From NCBI GenBank assembly GCA_025453735.1, contig JALOPY010000001.1, forward strand, positions 1 to 25,197: a stretch of 25,197 bases of DNA, written 5' to 3'. This document shows, piece by piece, positions 16,333 to 24,737 of this stretch (positions are counted from its first letter, which is position 1; each line of letters opens with the position of its first letter). A program made the position numbers and the translations under genes. Below the pieces are notes generated by a model. It was not told where the DNA came from. It ran no database searches and saw only the letters and a list, made by a program, of their open reading frames with translations. The stretch comes from a bacterium (GTDB taxonomy: Bacteria; Zhuqueibacterota; Zhuqueibacteria; Thermofontimicrobiales; Thermofontimicrobiaceae).

Positions 16333-17355
16333 ATGACAAAGCATATTAAAGCCATATTGATGATTGTTGGGCTGATGATCGTCCTCAGCTTTATGCTGAC
16401 AGGATGTTACACCCAATTGTCACGTCCTCGAATCGATACTGAGGATGAATATCAAAATAATCCAGAATATGAAGGGGAGGAGTATTATCAAGATCAAGAA
16501 GGCCAAGATTTATCGGAACAATCAGAAGGAAATACTTATATTTATAATTATTATCCGTACGTCGATCCGTATTTTGATTCCTGGTACTACTATCCTTATT
16601 CATGGCGCTATTATAATATGAGCTATCTGGGACCCTATCCGGATTATTGGTGGGATCCTTATGGGCGAGGGTGGATTCCGGGTTGGTATCTAGGATTTTC
16701 TTACTATGATACCTGGTGGGGAGGTTACCCCCGGCATGGAAATTCCTATTATGGAGATTATTCAAATCCATCGCAACGAACTTACGCAAAACGCCCCTTC
16801 GGAAGACGGTCAATTGACGCTGCTGATCGAGAACAACGAGCGATTGACACACAATCCGGGCTTGCCAAACCGCAGTCTCCAACGCGCGTGGACAGGCCGA
16901 CTTCAACCATAGCTTCCCCTGATCTCAGGAAAAAGCCAGGCGCTGACAATGCGAAGCGGGTTCGGACGAATCCAAATATAAAAAAACCAGGAAACGTGGA
17001 TGACGCTAGTCGCCAAACTAAGGTCAAACCTCGTGTTCCCGTGCGGAGGACTGAACCACAAAGTGATTCGCCTCGTAGCTCGAAATCATATTCAAAGCCC
17101 AAAATGATCGAAACCGCTCCAGCTCAAAAGAAGGACACGAATACGAATAGAAGCTATAAACCAACACAACGATCAGATAGCAAAAGCAGCACGCCGTCTC
17201 GTTCCAACAATGCGCAGGTGAGCAAACCATCGACTCGTTCCAGTACACCGAGTAGCAGCGCAACACCCAGGAGCTCCAGTTCTTCAACGAGCTCTAGCTC
17301 AAAAGGAACCAGCTCTTCAAAAAGCTCTGGATCATCAAAAACGAATAAAAAGTAA
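16333..17355 (+). CDS. Lipoprotein with a Tyr/Trp-rich block and Ser/Thr/Lys-rich tail
   Basis: The protein has 340 residues. The leader MTKHIKAILMIVGLMIVLSF ends in lipobox LTGC (Cys25). After an acidic stretch (34-66) comes an aromatic-dense block: residues 71-140 contain 31 Tyr, Trp or Phe out of 70, in runs such as DSWYYYPYSWRYY and PDYWWDPYGRGW. The remainder is low-complexity Pro/Arg/Lys/Ser/Thr, ending in Ser-rich and Lys runs from about residue 290. Such composition suggests a cell-surface or wall-associated protein that sticks to a polymer or partner rather than an enzyme. I do not recognise a family. It is 15 bp upstream of the PorV/FadL-like barrel and probably made with it. Confidence 0.65.
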   Translation: MTKHIKAILMIVGLMIVLSFMLTGCYTQLSRPRIDTEDEYQNNPEYEGEEYYQDQEGQDLSEQSEGNTYIYNYYPYVDPYFDSWYYYPYSWRYYNMSYLGPYPDYWWDPYGRGWIPGWYLGFSYYDTWWGGYPRHGNSYYGDYSNPSQRTYAKRPFGRRSIDAADREQRAIDTQSGLAKPQSPTRVDRPTSTIASPDLRKKPGADNAKRVRTNPNIKKPGNVDDASRQTKVKPRVPVRRTEPQSDSPRSSKSYSKPKMIETAPAQKKDTNTNRSYKPTQRSDSKSSTPSRSNNAQVSKPSTRSSTPSSSATPRSSSSSTSSSSKGTSSSKSSGSSKTNKK

Positions 17356-17370
17356 GGCGGAGAGATAGCA

Positions 17371-18660
17371 ATGAGAAAAAATATATTTATAATTTTGATA
17401 GTGGGATTTCTGTTCCTGAGTCCGAATGTTTATTCACAAAGTGAAGCCTTTTTCCTGGGCTATGGTTCAGGAGTCGGCGGCAGAGCATTATCAATGGGGA
17501 GCGCATACCTGGCAATCGCAGATGATTATTCAGCTACACTGTGGAATCCCGCGGGCTTGACCCAGTTGCGACGTATGGAATTATTTGCTTCCCTGTCGCA
17601 CTCACAATTTATGAACGAAGCAACGTTCCAGGGATCATCAAATACGGATAAAACATCGAAGACTAATCTCAACTCAGTAGGATTCGCTTTTCCAATTCCA
17701 ACTTACCGGGGAAGCCTTGTATTTGCCGTCGGTTATAACCGAGTCAGAAATTTTGATTCCGGTTTTTCATTCTCACAGTTTGTGAGTGATCCTGGTGTGC
17801 AACAAGATTATACCGAGATTGAAGAAGGTGGGCTGAATAACTGGGTTTTTTCCGGAGCCATGGAAATGACGCCAAATTTGTCTATTGGAGGCTCGCTGAA
17901 CTTGTGGCGTGGAAAAGACGACTATCATTTGAACTTATTCGATCAAGATGTTCAGAATTTATTTTACTATAAAGATTTTAGCTATGACCAGCAGCTTGTC
18001 ACCGACTATAGCGGAGTCAATTTTAAATTTGGCGCTCTCTATAAATTCTTAAAAGTTTTCCGGTTTGCCGCCACGATCGCCACGCCAGTCACGCTAAACG
18101 CTGATGAAAAATGGCGTGAAACGACTCAGCAAATAGAGGATGCGGATAGCCCGTATGAAGATTATGAAGAAACTGAAAGCAGCTCATGGAAATATAAAAT
18201 AAGGGCACCCTTTGTTTTTTCTGCCGGCAGCGCTGTCACATTGCTGCCCAATATCGTGCTATCGGCAGATGTGGAATATACGGACTGGTCACAAACCAGG
18301 TATTTGTCAGAACCACCGGTCGGTGATGAATTTAAGCAGAACCTCAATTTCAAGCAGGATTTTGATCAAACGATCACCTATCGCTTTGGCGGCGAATTTA
18401 CAGTTCCATTGATAAATACCCAATTGCGAGCCGGAATGATTCGACAACCCTCACCATTAGTAAATGCTTCTTCAAAAGCAGATCGAAATTATCTCACGCT
18501 CGGCGGTGGGATTCTTTTGGATAAACAAGTCAAAATAGATTTTGCCTGGGTGCGTGGCTGGTGGGAAAAAGAGGGGTCATACTTTTCCGACGATTTACCC
18601 TCAGTCAATGAAAAAATTAACCTGGATAAATTTTTCGCCACGATGTCGATTCGGTTCTAA
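17371..18660 (+). CDS. PorV/FadL-like outer-membrane beta-barrel protein
   Basis: The protein has 429 residues. GGAG (17359-17362) precedes the ATG. A signal peptide (1-22, ending NVYSQ) is followed by the family hallmark at 37-66: GGRALSMGSAYLAIADDYSA, then TLWNPAGLTQL. This is the N-terminal plug/first-strand region of FadL (OmpP1) and PorV-type barrels. Alternating strands fill the rest, and the last residue is Phe (MSIRF), the usual barrel-assembly end. FadL imports hydrophobic compounds; PorV shuttles type IX cargo. With a PorP/SprF-like gene at the other end of the cluster the PorV-like role is attractive, but sequence alone does not separate the two. A strong terminator follows at once. 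Confidence 0.8.
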   Translation: MRKNIFIILIVGFLFLSPNVYSQSEAFFLGYGSGVGGRALSMGSAYLAIADDYSATLWNPAGLTQLRRMELFASLSHSQFMNEATFQGSSNTDKTSKTNLNSVGFAFPIPTYRGSLVFAVGYNRVRNFDSGFSFSQFVSDPGVQQDYTEIEEGGLNNWVFSGAMEMTPNLSIGGSLNLWRGKDDYHLNLFDQDVQNLFYYKDFSYDQQLVTDYSGVNFKFGALYKFLKVFRFAATIATPVTLNADEKWRETTQQIEDADSPYEDYEETESSSWKYKIRAPFVFSAGSAVTLLPNIVLSADVEYTDWSQTRYLSEPPVGDEFKQNLNFKQDFDQTITYRFGGEFTVPLINTQLRAGMIRQPSPLVNASSKADRNYLTLGGGILLDKQVKIDFAWVRGWWEKEGSYFSDDLPSVNEKINLDKFFATMSIRF

Positions 18661-18685
18661 CTGAAGCAATCAAAAATTAACACAC

Positions 18686-18729
18686 AAAATCTCTGTCATG
18701 TTTTCTTATTCATGGCAGAGATTTTTTTT
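18686..18729 (+). terminator. Intrinsic terminator closing the envelope-machine cluster
   Basis: AAAATCTCTGTCATG (18686-18700) pairs with CATGGCAGAGATTTT (18711-18725): a 15-bp stem with one G-T pair and a 10-nt loop (TTTTCTTATT). The 3' arm continues into an unbroken T-run to 18729. It separates the barrel gene from the GWxTD gene. Confidence 0.85.
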
Positions 18730-18746
18730 AGTTCACATTTTAGAGT

Positions 18747-20855
18747 ATGAGCAATTCAAAGTTAATTAGCGGTTTAATTTTTACATTTCTTCTTTTTGCA
18801 TCAATTGCTGCAACTTTTGCCAGAGATAAGCGCGGCGAGATCGAAGCGGAGGAGCATTATCAGCAGGCGCTGCTGCATTATCAAAACGGCAAAACTGACC
18901 TGGCGATTCAACAATTGAAAATTGCGCTCAAACTGAATAGAAAATTAGCAAAGGCTTACAATCAATTGGCACTGATTTATATGGCGGAAGGAACCGTGCA
19001 TGGTCGTTTTAATGCTACTATCGAATTAAATTATGCAAGAAGATTGGAACCGAAAAATATAGAATTTTTATTTAATGAAGCGATATTGAATTTAAAAAAG
19101 GGATTTTCTTTTAACGCCGAAAGACAATTTAAAAAAATCATCAGCCTTGATCCCACGAATTACCAGGCTTATTTTCAGATCGCCCAGATCAAAGAAGATG
19201 AGATGCTCCATTACCAGGACATGATCAGCTTCGAGCCAGGCAGTGACGGCATTATTTCAATGCAATCCTTTGCAAAAAAAATAAAAGAAGAAGCTGCCGA
19301 CTGCTATAAAGAAGTTATTGCAATTCACCCTACCTTTGCCGATGCTTACTACCGTCTCGCCCTTATCTTTTATGAATTTGATGATCATCAACAAATGATC
19401 CAGCTTCTGGAGAGCGCTGTTAAAATCATTCCCGAGGATAAAAATTGCCACCTGTTTTTGGGATTTGCTTACCAAAACCTCGGCGATTTTCAGCACGCCG
19501 CAGAGCAGTATCAAATTGCCAGAGGATTGCTGACGCCGGAAGAACTCGAGATCATTGAATCGCTCAACCCAATTTTAACGCCTGAGCAGATGAAGCAATA
19601 TCAAACACTCGCGGCAACAACGGAAAAAGATGATATTCATGCTATTTTCTGGCGGAGCAAAGATCCTTTTTATTTAACTGAAGTGAATGAACGCGTGCTG
19701 GAACATTTCAGCAGAGTGGCTTATGCAAATTTGCGTTTTTCAAATCTCGGAAAAAAGATCGAGGGCTGGAAAACAGACCGGGGGAAGGTGCTGATTCGAT
19801 ATGGCAAGCCCGATTTGCAATATCGCACTAGAGCTTATATCGGTTCATCTCCCGGTCAGGGCAGAAATCCGCTGAACCATTCCAAGGAATTTTGGATTTA
19901 TCCCCAGTTTCATTTTATTTTCGAGGATCGATTCCTTTCAGGCAATTATGCCTTTGCCTGGGGTGATCGCCCTGAAAATGATTATAAAGAAATTTATAAT
20001 GAAATGATAAAGCAAGTGCCCGATTATTATCGAATGATTCCTGACTCTCAACATTTCGATGTTCCACTGGATATCGTGGCATTCCAGGGACAAAATGGAA
20101 AAACCGAGCTAGAGTTCTGCTATGTGATTCCGATAAATGAAATTAAGCCGAGGGGAGATAGTTTCAATCTAAATCATGGATTGTTTTTGTTCGATAAATC
20201 ATGGACGCCAGTTGCCCAAAAAATCCAGCGAGTAACATTCCGCTCCAGCGATACTGTTACTGTAAATTCCAGAGCCTATTATGCGAACCAGGAGCAGGTT
20301 GAAATTGCCCCAGGCGATTATCATTTCGCGTATGAGTTTGAAGATAGCAAATCAAATAAACGATCGAAGATTCATCAGACCATATCGGTCGATACATTTT
20401 CCTACCGCAAGTTTGAGATGAGCGATGTTTTATTCGCGAAGGAATTATTGCCTCCCAATTTGAATGTTCCTCCGGCACGATCGGATTTTAAGATTACACC
20501 AAATCCATTACGAGTCTATCGCAATGCAGAACCGGTTGTCATCTACTTTGAGCTGTATCAGCTTTCCAAACGATCGGATGGACAAACCCGATTCCAGATT
20601 GAATATCAGATCGGAATTGATTTTGAATCACTGCCTTCGCTAACAAAGCTTTTCACCACGATTGGCTTGAAAAAAAAGTCCGGTGCCGTGACGTCAGGTT
20701 ACGAATTTTCTGGGGAGTCAGCCACTGAATTGCAATACCAGAAAATTTTGCTAGATCCGAATATCACGGGCAAAATTGTGCTTACATTAAAAGCAACAGA
20801 TTTGCTGACTGGTGAAACAGTACAAAAACAGGAGAAATTCATAGTTGTCGAATGA
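18747..20855 (+). CDS. TPR + GWxTD-domain exported protein
   Basis: The protein has 702 residues. A signal peptide (1-25, ending AATFA-RD) has no lipobox. Residues about 31-265 are TPR units (AEEHYQQALLHYQNGKTDLA; AKAYNQLALIYMAEG; ADAYYRLALIFYEFDDHQQ; CHLFLGFAYQNLGDFQHAAE). Residues about 297-400 are the GWxTD domain: FWRSKDPFYLTEVNER (301-316), then EGWKTDRGKVLIRYGKPD (339-356), where GWKTD is the defining motif. The last 250 residues are beta-rich (DIVAFQGQNGKTELEFCYVI onward). GWxTD proteins occur mainly in Bacteroidota, Acidobacteriota and related candidate phyla; their function is not established. It begins a new unit after the terminator and ends overlapping the SDR gene. Confidence 0.85.
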   Translation: MSNSKLISGLIFTFLLFASIAATFARDKRGEIEAEEHYQQALLHYQNGKTDLAIQQLKIALKLNRKLAKAYNQLALIYMAEGTVHGRFNATIELNYARRLEPKNIEFLFNEAILNLKKGFSFNAERQFKKIISLDPTNYQAYFQIAQIKEDEMLHYQDMISFEPGSDGIISMQSFAKKIKEEAADCYKEVIAIHPTFADAYYRLALIFYEFDDHQQMIQLLESAVKIIPEDKNCHLFLGFAYQNLGDFQHAAEQYQIARGLLTPEELEIIESLNPILTPEQMKQYQTLAATTEKDDIHAIFWRSKDPFYLTEVNERVLEHFSRVAYANLRFSNLGKKIEGWKTDRGKVLIRYGKPDLQYRTRAYIGSSPGQGRNPLNHSKEFWIYPQFHFIFEDRFLSGNYAFAWGDRPENDYKEIYNEMIKQVPDYYRMIPDSQHFDVPLDIVAFQGQNGKTELEFCYVIPINEIKPRGDSFNLNHGLFLFDKSWTPVAQKIQRVTFRSSDTVTVNSRAYYANQEQVEIAPGDYHFAYEFEDSKSNKRSKIHQTISVDTFSYRKFEMSDVLFAKELLPPNLNVPPARSDFKITPNPLRVYRNAEPVVIYFELYQLSKRSDGQTRFQIEYQIGIDFESLPSLTKLFTTIGLKKKSGAVTSGYEFSGESATELQYQKILLDPNITGKIVLTLKATDLLTGETVQKQEKFIVVE

Positions 20856-21789
20856 AGTGAAGAAAACAGCCAAAAGAATTTTAATTACCGGCGGGAGTGG
20901 TTTCCTTGGCAGCCATCTTTTTTCATTAGCTTGTCAAAAATTTGAAGCTCATGCTACCTACCAATCGAATCCAATCAACCATGCCAATGGTTTTACTTAC
21001 AAGGTAAACCTGGCTGAAATTAAAGCGATTAATCCATTGCTGGACAGGGTAAAGCCGGATGCAATTATTCATACCGCGGCAATCGCAAATCCCGATTATT
21101 GTGAGCAAAATAAAACCGAAGCCGAAACCGTAAATGTTCTTGCCACACAGCAGATCGCGGATTGGTGCGGTCGAAACAAAAGCAAACTGATTTTTACCTC
21201 GACAGATATGGTTTTTAATGGTGAGGCAGGTAATTATCAAGAATCAGATTCGCCTGATCCAAAAAGCTTTTATGCGCAGACCAAATCCAGAGCTGAGAAA
21301 GCTGTTTTGAATTCAAATTCACAAAACATAGTGGCAAGAGTTGCATTGGTTTACGGAATGGGGATCGAACGCAAATCAAGCTTTTTTGAGCAGATGGTGA
21401 ATCGGTTAAGAAATGGGGAACATGTCAGTTTATTTTGCGATCAATTTCGGTCACCGATTCTGGTGAATAACCTGGCTGAAGCATTGCTGGAGTTGGCGGA
21501 AAATGACTTTTCCGGGATCATTCATTTAGGCGGAAGTGAACGAATCAGCCGCTGGGATTTTGGTTTGAAAGCATGTCAAGTCTTAAACCTGCCATCAGGA
21601 TTTATTGAAAAAACATCAATGCATGATTTCAGCACAATTGCTTTTCGACCAGGAGATATTTCCCTGGATTGCAGCCTCGCAAACAAGGTTTTAAAAACGA
21701 AACTGCTAAATTGCGATGAGGGGCTGGAAATTATAAAGGCAATGCAAGTTTATGAATCGAGCGGAGTTCGTGTTTCATCAAAAAATTAA
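20845..21789 (+). CDS. Extended SDR, RmlD-like (dTDP-4-dehydrorhamnose reductase family)
   Basis: The protein has 314 residues. TTG at 20845 is taken as the start: GGAG (20831-20834) lies 10 nt upstream, and the alternative GTG at 20857 is badly placed. It overlaps the end of the GWxTD gene by 11 bp in another frame. TGGSGFLG (15-22) is the NAD(P)-binding glycine motif; IIHTAAIANPDYCE (74-87) and TSTDMVFNGEAGNYQES (118-134) are typical of RmlD; YAQTK gives catalytic Tyr143 and Lys147. RmlD reduces dTDP-4-keto-rhamnose in dTDP-L-rhamnose synthesis. No RmlA, B or C genes are nearby, and many proteins of this family act on other sugars or quinones, so only the fold and cofactor are firm. Confidence 0.8.
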   Translation: MSNEVKKTAKRILITGGSGFLGSHLFSLACQKFEAHATYQSNPINHANGFTYKVNLAEIKAINPLLDRVKPDAIIHTAAIANPDYCEQNKTEAETVNVLATQQIADWCGRNKSKLIFTSTDMVFNGEAGNYQESDSPDPKSFYAQTKSRAEKAVLNSNSQNIVARVALVYGMGIERKSSFFEQMVNRLRNGEHVSLFCDQFRSPILVNNLAEALLELAENDFSGIIHLGGSERISRWDFGLKACQVLNLPSGFIEKTSMHDFSTIAFRPGDISLDCSLANKVLKTKLLNCDEGLEIIKAMQVYESSGVRVSSKN

Positions 21790-21822
21790 GGAAAAAAGGA
21801 TAAGCAAATTTTTATCTGTTGG

Positions 21823-21868
21823 ATTCTCCTTCGGCGAATCAATTAATAGAAATCTACCGAAGGAAGAT
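21823..21868. terminator. Inverted repeat between convergent genes, possible bidirectional terminator
   Basis: CCTTCGG (21828-21834) pairs with CCGAAGG (21857-21863), extendable to about 12 bp (ATTCTCCTTCGG with CCGAAGGAAGAT, one mismatch and one G-T). The loop is 22 nt and no long T-run follows on either strand. Its place between the convergent SDR and UbiD genes supports a termination role. Confidence 0.4.
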
Positions 21869-21893
21869 TGTTTCTATCATTTATGTTAAAAAA

Positions 21894-23171
21894 TTAAAAT
21901 TTCACCCGTTCGAACATCTCGCGCTCTTGCCCCAGGTTTTTGATCGTTGCATCCAATCCCATTTTTGTGCCACGACTTTTTTTACCTTCCACATGAATAG
22001 CTGAGGGATCAAGGGAGCTTGACGGCTGATCAGGCATCACAAGCAAATCTTTATCCGCTTGAAACCGAGTCGCGATTGCCCATTCGACATCATGCACATT
22101 GTGAATATCGATATCATCATCCACGACGATGCAATGTTTTAATGAGCGATGCGCGTGAAATGCAGCAGCCAGTGCTTTTTCTCCATCAGCGGCAGTTTCT
22201 TTTTTGATCTGTACCACAGCGTGTAGCCAGGAGCATCCGCCAGACGTTAGCGTCACATCGCAGCATTGACAAACTTCATTGACGGCTTGGAAGATGTCCA
22301 CTTCTTTTGGCATGCCCATTAGAATTCTATGCTCCGAACGACCCGGAACCAGGGCATGATAAATCGGATTATTGCGCCAGGCAATTCTCGTGATTTCGAC
22401 CAAAGGCTGTTGCCGGACGATATCCCAGGTTCCTGTGATATCGACAAATGGACCCTCGCGGGCAAATTCTCCTGTGAAATGTCCTTCTAAAACAATCTCA
22501 CAATCGATCGGCACATGGATATCAATGGTTTTGCATGGCGCCAATGTGATGGGGGTTAATCTGGCAGCCAATTTCATCTCATCAATTTCACCGGGTGGAG
22601 AAAACGATGCCGCGAGCAAGACGGCCGGCGGCGGAGCAATGCAAATTGCCACCTCGGCTTTTCCTTGTGAATGAGCCAGCGCGTGATGCGTGCCACGATT
22701 CTCAACAACTCGAACACTTCCCCGTTTTTGATCCAGCAGCATCATCCGGTGATAGGATAGGTTCCTGCCCAATTCAGGATCATTGACGATCCAGACGGCG
22801 GAAGTGAGATAATATCCACCATCGCCAGGATAATGAAATAAGATCGGCAGCTTCGAGAGATCGATACTGGATAATTCCTGATCGCCATAAGCTTGTTGCC
22901 GGACTTCCAAAGTTTCTTCGGGCGAATCCAATTTTTGAGCCAACTGCGATAAAAAATCAGCATGCTGCAATTGCAAGTATTCTGCAAATTTTTCTCTTGA
23001 GAAAAAAATATTGCCAGCCACTTGCATATCTGAAACAGATTCAAATAGTACCGGATCAGGCTCAAGCTCGATTAGTCTTTTGCTGACCTGAAGGTAGGGG
23101 GGAAGCGGCTCTGAAACGGTTTTTAAACGACCGCTATTTTTTTCGTTTGAAATACATGCTCTGAAATCCAT
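21894..23171 (-). CDS. UbiD-family prenyl-FMN-dependent decarboxylase
   Basis: The protein has 425 residues. ATG 23171 is chosen because AAGGA (23181-23185, minus strand) lies 9 nt upstream; the in-frame TTG at 23180 touches that site. Family motifs in order: YPGDGGYYLTSAVWIVNDP, GRNLSYHR with Asn137 and Arg142, GTHH (161-164), VEN, APPPAVLLA, VPIDCEIVLEG with Glu229, REGPFVDITG with Glu239, and NPIYHALVPG. Arg142 and Glu239 fit the catalytic Arg and Glu of UbiD/Fdc; the third acidic position (usually Glu in EGPFGE) is Asp244. UbiD enzymes decarboxylate or carboxylate unsaturated acids with prenyl-FMN. Beside UbiX, mevalonate kinase and HMG-CoA reductase, a good candidate is anhydromevalonate-phosphate decarboxylase. 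A quinone or aromatic-acid decarboxylase remains possible. Confidence 0.85.
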   Translation of the reverse strand: MDFRACISNEKNSGRLKTVSEPLPPYLQVSKRLIELEPDPVLFESVSDMQVAGNIFFSREKFAEYLQLQHADFLSQLAQKLDSPEETLEVRQQAYGDQELSSIDLSKLPILFHYPGDGGYYLTSAVWIVNDPELGRNLSYHRMMLLDQKRGSVRVVENRGTHHALAHSQGKAEVAICIAPPPAVLLAASFSPPGEIDEMKLAARLTPITLAPCKTIDIHVPIDCEIVLEGHFTGEFAREGPFVDITGTWDIVRQQPLVEITRIAWRNNPIYHALVPGRSEHRILMGMPKEVDIFQAVNEVCQCCDVTLTSGGCSWLHAVVQIKKETAADGEKALAAAFHAHRSLKHCIVVDDDIDIHNVHDVEWAIATRFQADKDLLVMPDQPSSSLDPSAIHVEGKKSRGTKMGLDATIKNLGQEREMFERVKF

Positions 23172-23180
23172 GATTGGCAA

Positions 23181-23185
23181 TCCTT
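23181..23185 (-). promoter_or_regulatory. Ribosome binding site deciding the UbiD start
   Basis: Read on the minus strand this is AAGGA, 9 nt before ATG 23171 and directly abutting the alternative TTG, which it therefore excludes. Confidence 0.55.
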
Positions 23186-23188
23186 GCT

Positions 23189-23755
23189 TTATTCAAAATG
23201 AAAATCAGCTCCCCATCGCTGGTAGAGATCATTAGCGATGCCGAGCAGATCGAGAATTTTGCCGACAAAAAAATCAGTCATCTCATCAATTGATTTTGGA
23301 AGATGATAGTATGCTGCCATTGACGGACAAATGATTGCGCCAGCCTGCCTGAGCTTCAGCATATTTTCGAGATTAGCTTGGGATAGAGGCGTTTCCCGGG
23401 GACTGAGAATTAGCGGACGATTCGTTCTTAGCTGGTTTTCAGCGGCTCGGATGATGAGATTTTCTGAATAGCCGCTTGCGATTGCTGCCAGTGTTTTCAT
23501 CGAGCAGGGAGCGACAACCATGCTATCGATCAAAAAGGAGCTGCTGTTTATCGGCGCCGTGCCATCGTGCTCATCAAAAAAATGAGCTTTTGGTGGAAGC
23601 TGAAAGTCTTTTCCGATTTCATGTTCAACGACCGACAAAGCATTTTTCGTTAAAATTCCGATAACATCGAAATCCCGTCTGAGCAGCTCTTCGATCAGGC
23701 GAATGCCAATAATTACGCCACTGGCGCCTGTTATGCCAACGACAAATCTTTTCAT
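23189..23755 (-). CDS. ubiX: UbiX-family flavin prenyltransferase
   Basis: The protein has 188 residues, the usual UbiX length. ATG 23755 overlaps the stop of mevalonate kinase (ATGA, 23755-23752); the frame is open further upstream but only across that gene. It begins MKRFVVGITGASGVIIGIRL, the FMN-binding glycine-rich start, and carries DSMVVAPCSMKTLAAIASGY and RPLILSPRETPLSQANLENM, both UbiX hallmarks, plus AGAIICPSMAAYYH. UbiX joins dimethylallyl phosphate to FMN, making the prenyl-FMN cofactor that UbiD enzymes need. It lies 17 bp upstream of the UbiD gene and so most likely supplies that enzyme directly. The link to an isoprenoid operon is apt, since its prenyl donor is an isoprenoid. 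Confidence 0.93.
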   Translation of the reverse strand: MKRFVVGITGASGVIIGIRLIEELLRRDFDVIGILTKNALSVVEHEIGKDFQLPPKAHFFDEHDGTAPINSSSFLIDSMVVAPCSMKTLAAIASGYSENLIIRAAENQLRTNRPLILSPRETPLSQANLENMLKLRQAGAIICPSMAAYYHLPKSIDEMTDFFVGKILDLLGIANDLYQRWGADFHFE

Positions 23756-24696
23756 TTGAGTTTTGTCGTAAAGCTTCTCACCGCGCCGGCTTTTAACAGA
23801 TCGGCTGCGATATTTTCCGCTGTCACGCCGTCTTTCGCCACGGCAACCATGCAGCCACCTTTTCCAGCGCCACAAAGCTTGGCGCCCAATGCGCCGCGCA
23901 TCGTTGCTGCATTTACCAGATTTTCTAACTCTGGGGAAGAAACACCGATTCGTTGGAGCAGATTCTGGTTTTCATCCATTAATTTTCCCAGTTTTTTGGC
24001 GTCACCATCTTTCAGAGCCAGAGCGCCGTCGCGGGCGATTTGTCCGATCTGGGTGAATATTCGATCAAACTGTTCCTGATTTGAATTCCGTGCTGCGGCG
24101 ACCTGGGCGACAACATCGCCGGTTTTTTTGCTGATGCCTGTGTCGCCAACGATGAAAAACATACTGCCGGGATGAATGGGCGACGGCTCCCGGTCTTTGC
24201 GGAACAATATCGGCTTTTCCAGGGAGATGACCGTGTTATCAATACCGCTCGGCGTTCCGTGGTGAATTTTTTCCAGCTCGAATGAATAGTTAATCAACTC
24301 CCGGGGTGCGATAACTTTCATCATCGCTTTGGTTAGGGCTCGAATAATCGCAATGCTGGTTGCCGCGCTGCTTCCCAATCCTCGCTCGATCGGAATTTTC
24401 GACCAGATCGTCAGGCGCCAGCCCGATTTCGGCAGCTTGACAATTTTATCATGAATCAATTGAATCGTTTTGATTATGTGACCAATCGATTCTGGATGTG
24501 AAGCTGCGCTAAGCGTTGTTTCGATTTTTAGATCTTTTGCTTCGATGACAGGATCAGCAACTGCGGCATCGATTGAAATAGCAGCCGATGTGCGGACATC
24601 CTGGATCGGAATTGCCACTGCTGGTTGCCCATAAACAACAGCGTGCTCACCAAACAGAATTATTTTTGCTGAAGCAGAAGCGTGTGTTGAGATCAT
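23752..24696 (-). CDS. mvk: Mevalonate kinase
   Basis: The protein has 314 residues, close to archaeal mevalonate kinases. GHMP-kinase motifs in order: SAKIILFGEHAVVYGQPAVA (8-27, with Lys11), IPIERGLGSSAATS (101-114, the ATP phosphate loop), EKIHHGTPSGIDNTV (142-156, with catalytic-type Asp153), and KLCGAGKGGCMVAV (273-286). EKIHHGTPSGID is specific enough to separate it from phosphomevalonate kinase and the diphosphomevalonate decarboxylases. It phosphorylates mevalonate at C5 using ATP in the cytoplasm. It lies 102 bp downstream of HMG-CoA reductase, which makes mevalonate, and overlaps UbiX by four bases. No good ribosome binding site is seen before the ATG. Confidence 0.92.
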   Translation of the reverse strand: MISTHASASAKIILFGEHAVVYGQPAVAIPIQDVRTSAAISIDAAVADPVIEAKDLKIETTLSAASHPESIGHIIKTIQLIHDKIVKLPKSGWRLTIWSKIPIERGLGSSAATSIAIIRALTKAMMKVIAPRELINYSFELEKIHHGTPSGIDNTVISLEKPILFRKDREPSPIHPGSMFFIVGDTGISKKTGDVVAQVAAARNSNQEQFDRIFTQIGQIARDGALALKDGDAKKLGKLMDENQNLLQRIGVSSPELENLVNAATMRGALGAKLCGAGKGGCMVAVAKDGVTAENIAADLLKAGAVRSFTTKLK

Positions 24697-24737
24697 CTGA
24701 TTTTTTTTGATAAGCTTAATTTAGTAATCATTAACAT

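Noticed and set aside
16391..17102. Overlapping minus-strand frames of 171 and 106 codons
   Set aside because: They are antisense to the aromatic-rich lipoprotein, overlap one another, and show no signal or domain.
22372..22786. Plus-strand frames opposite the UbiD gene
   Set aside because: The UbiD frame on the minus strand has full-length family motifs; the plus-strand frames have none.
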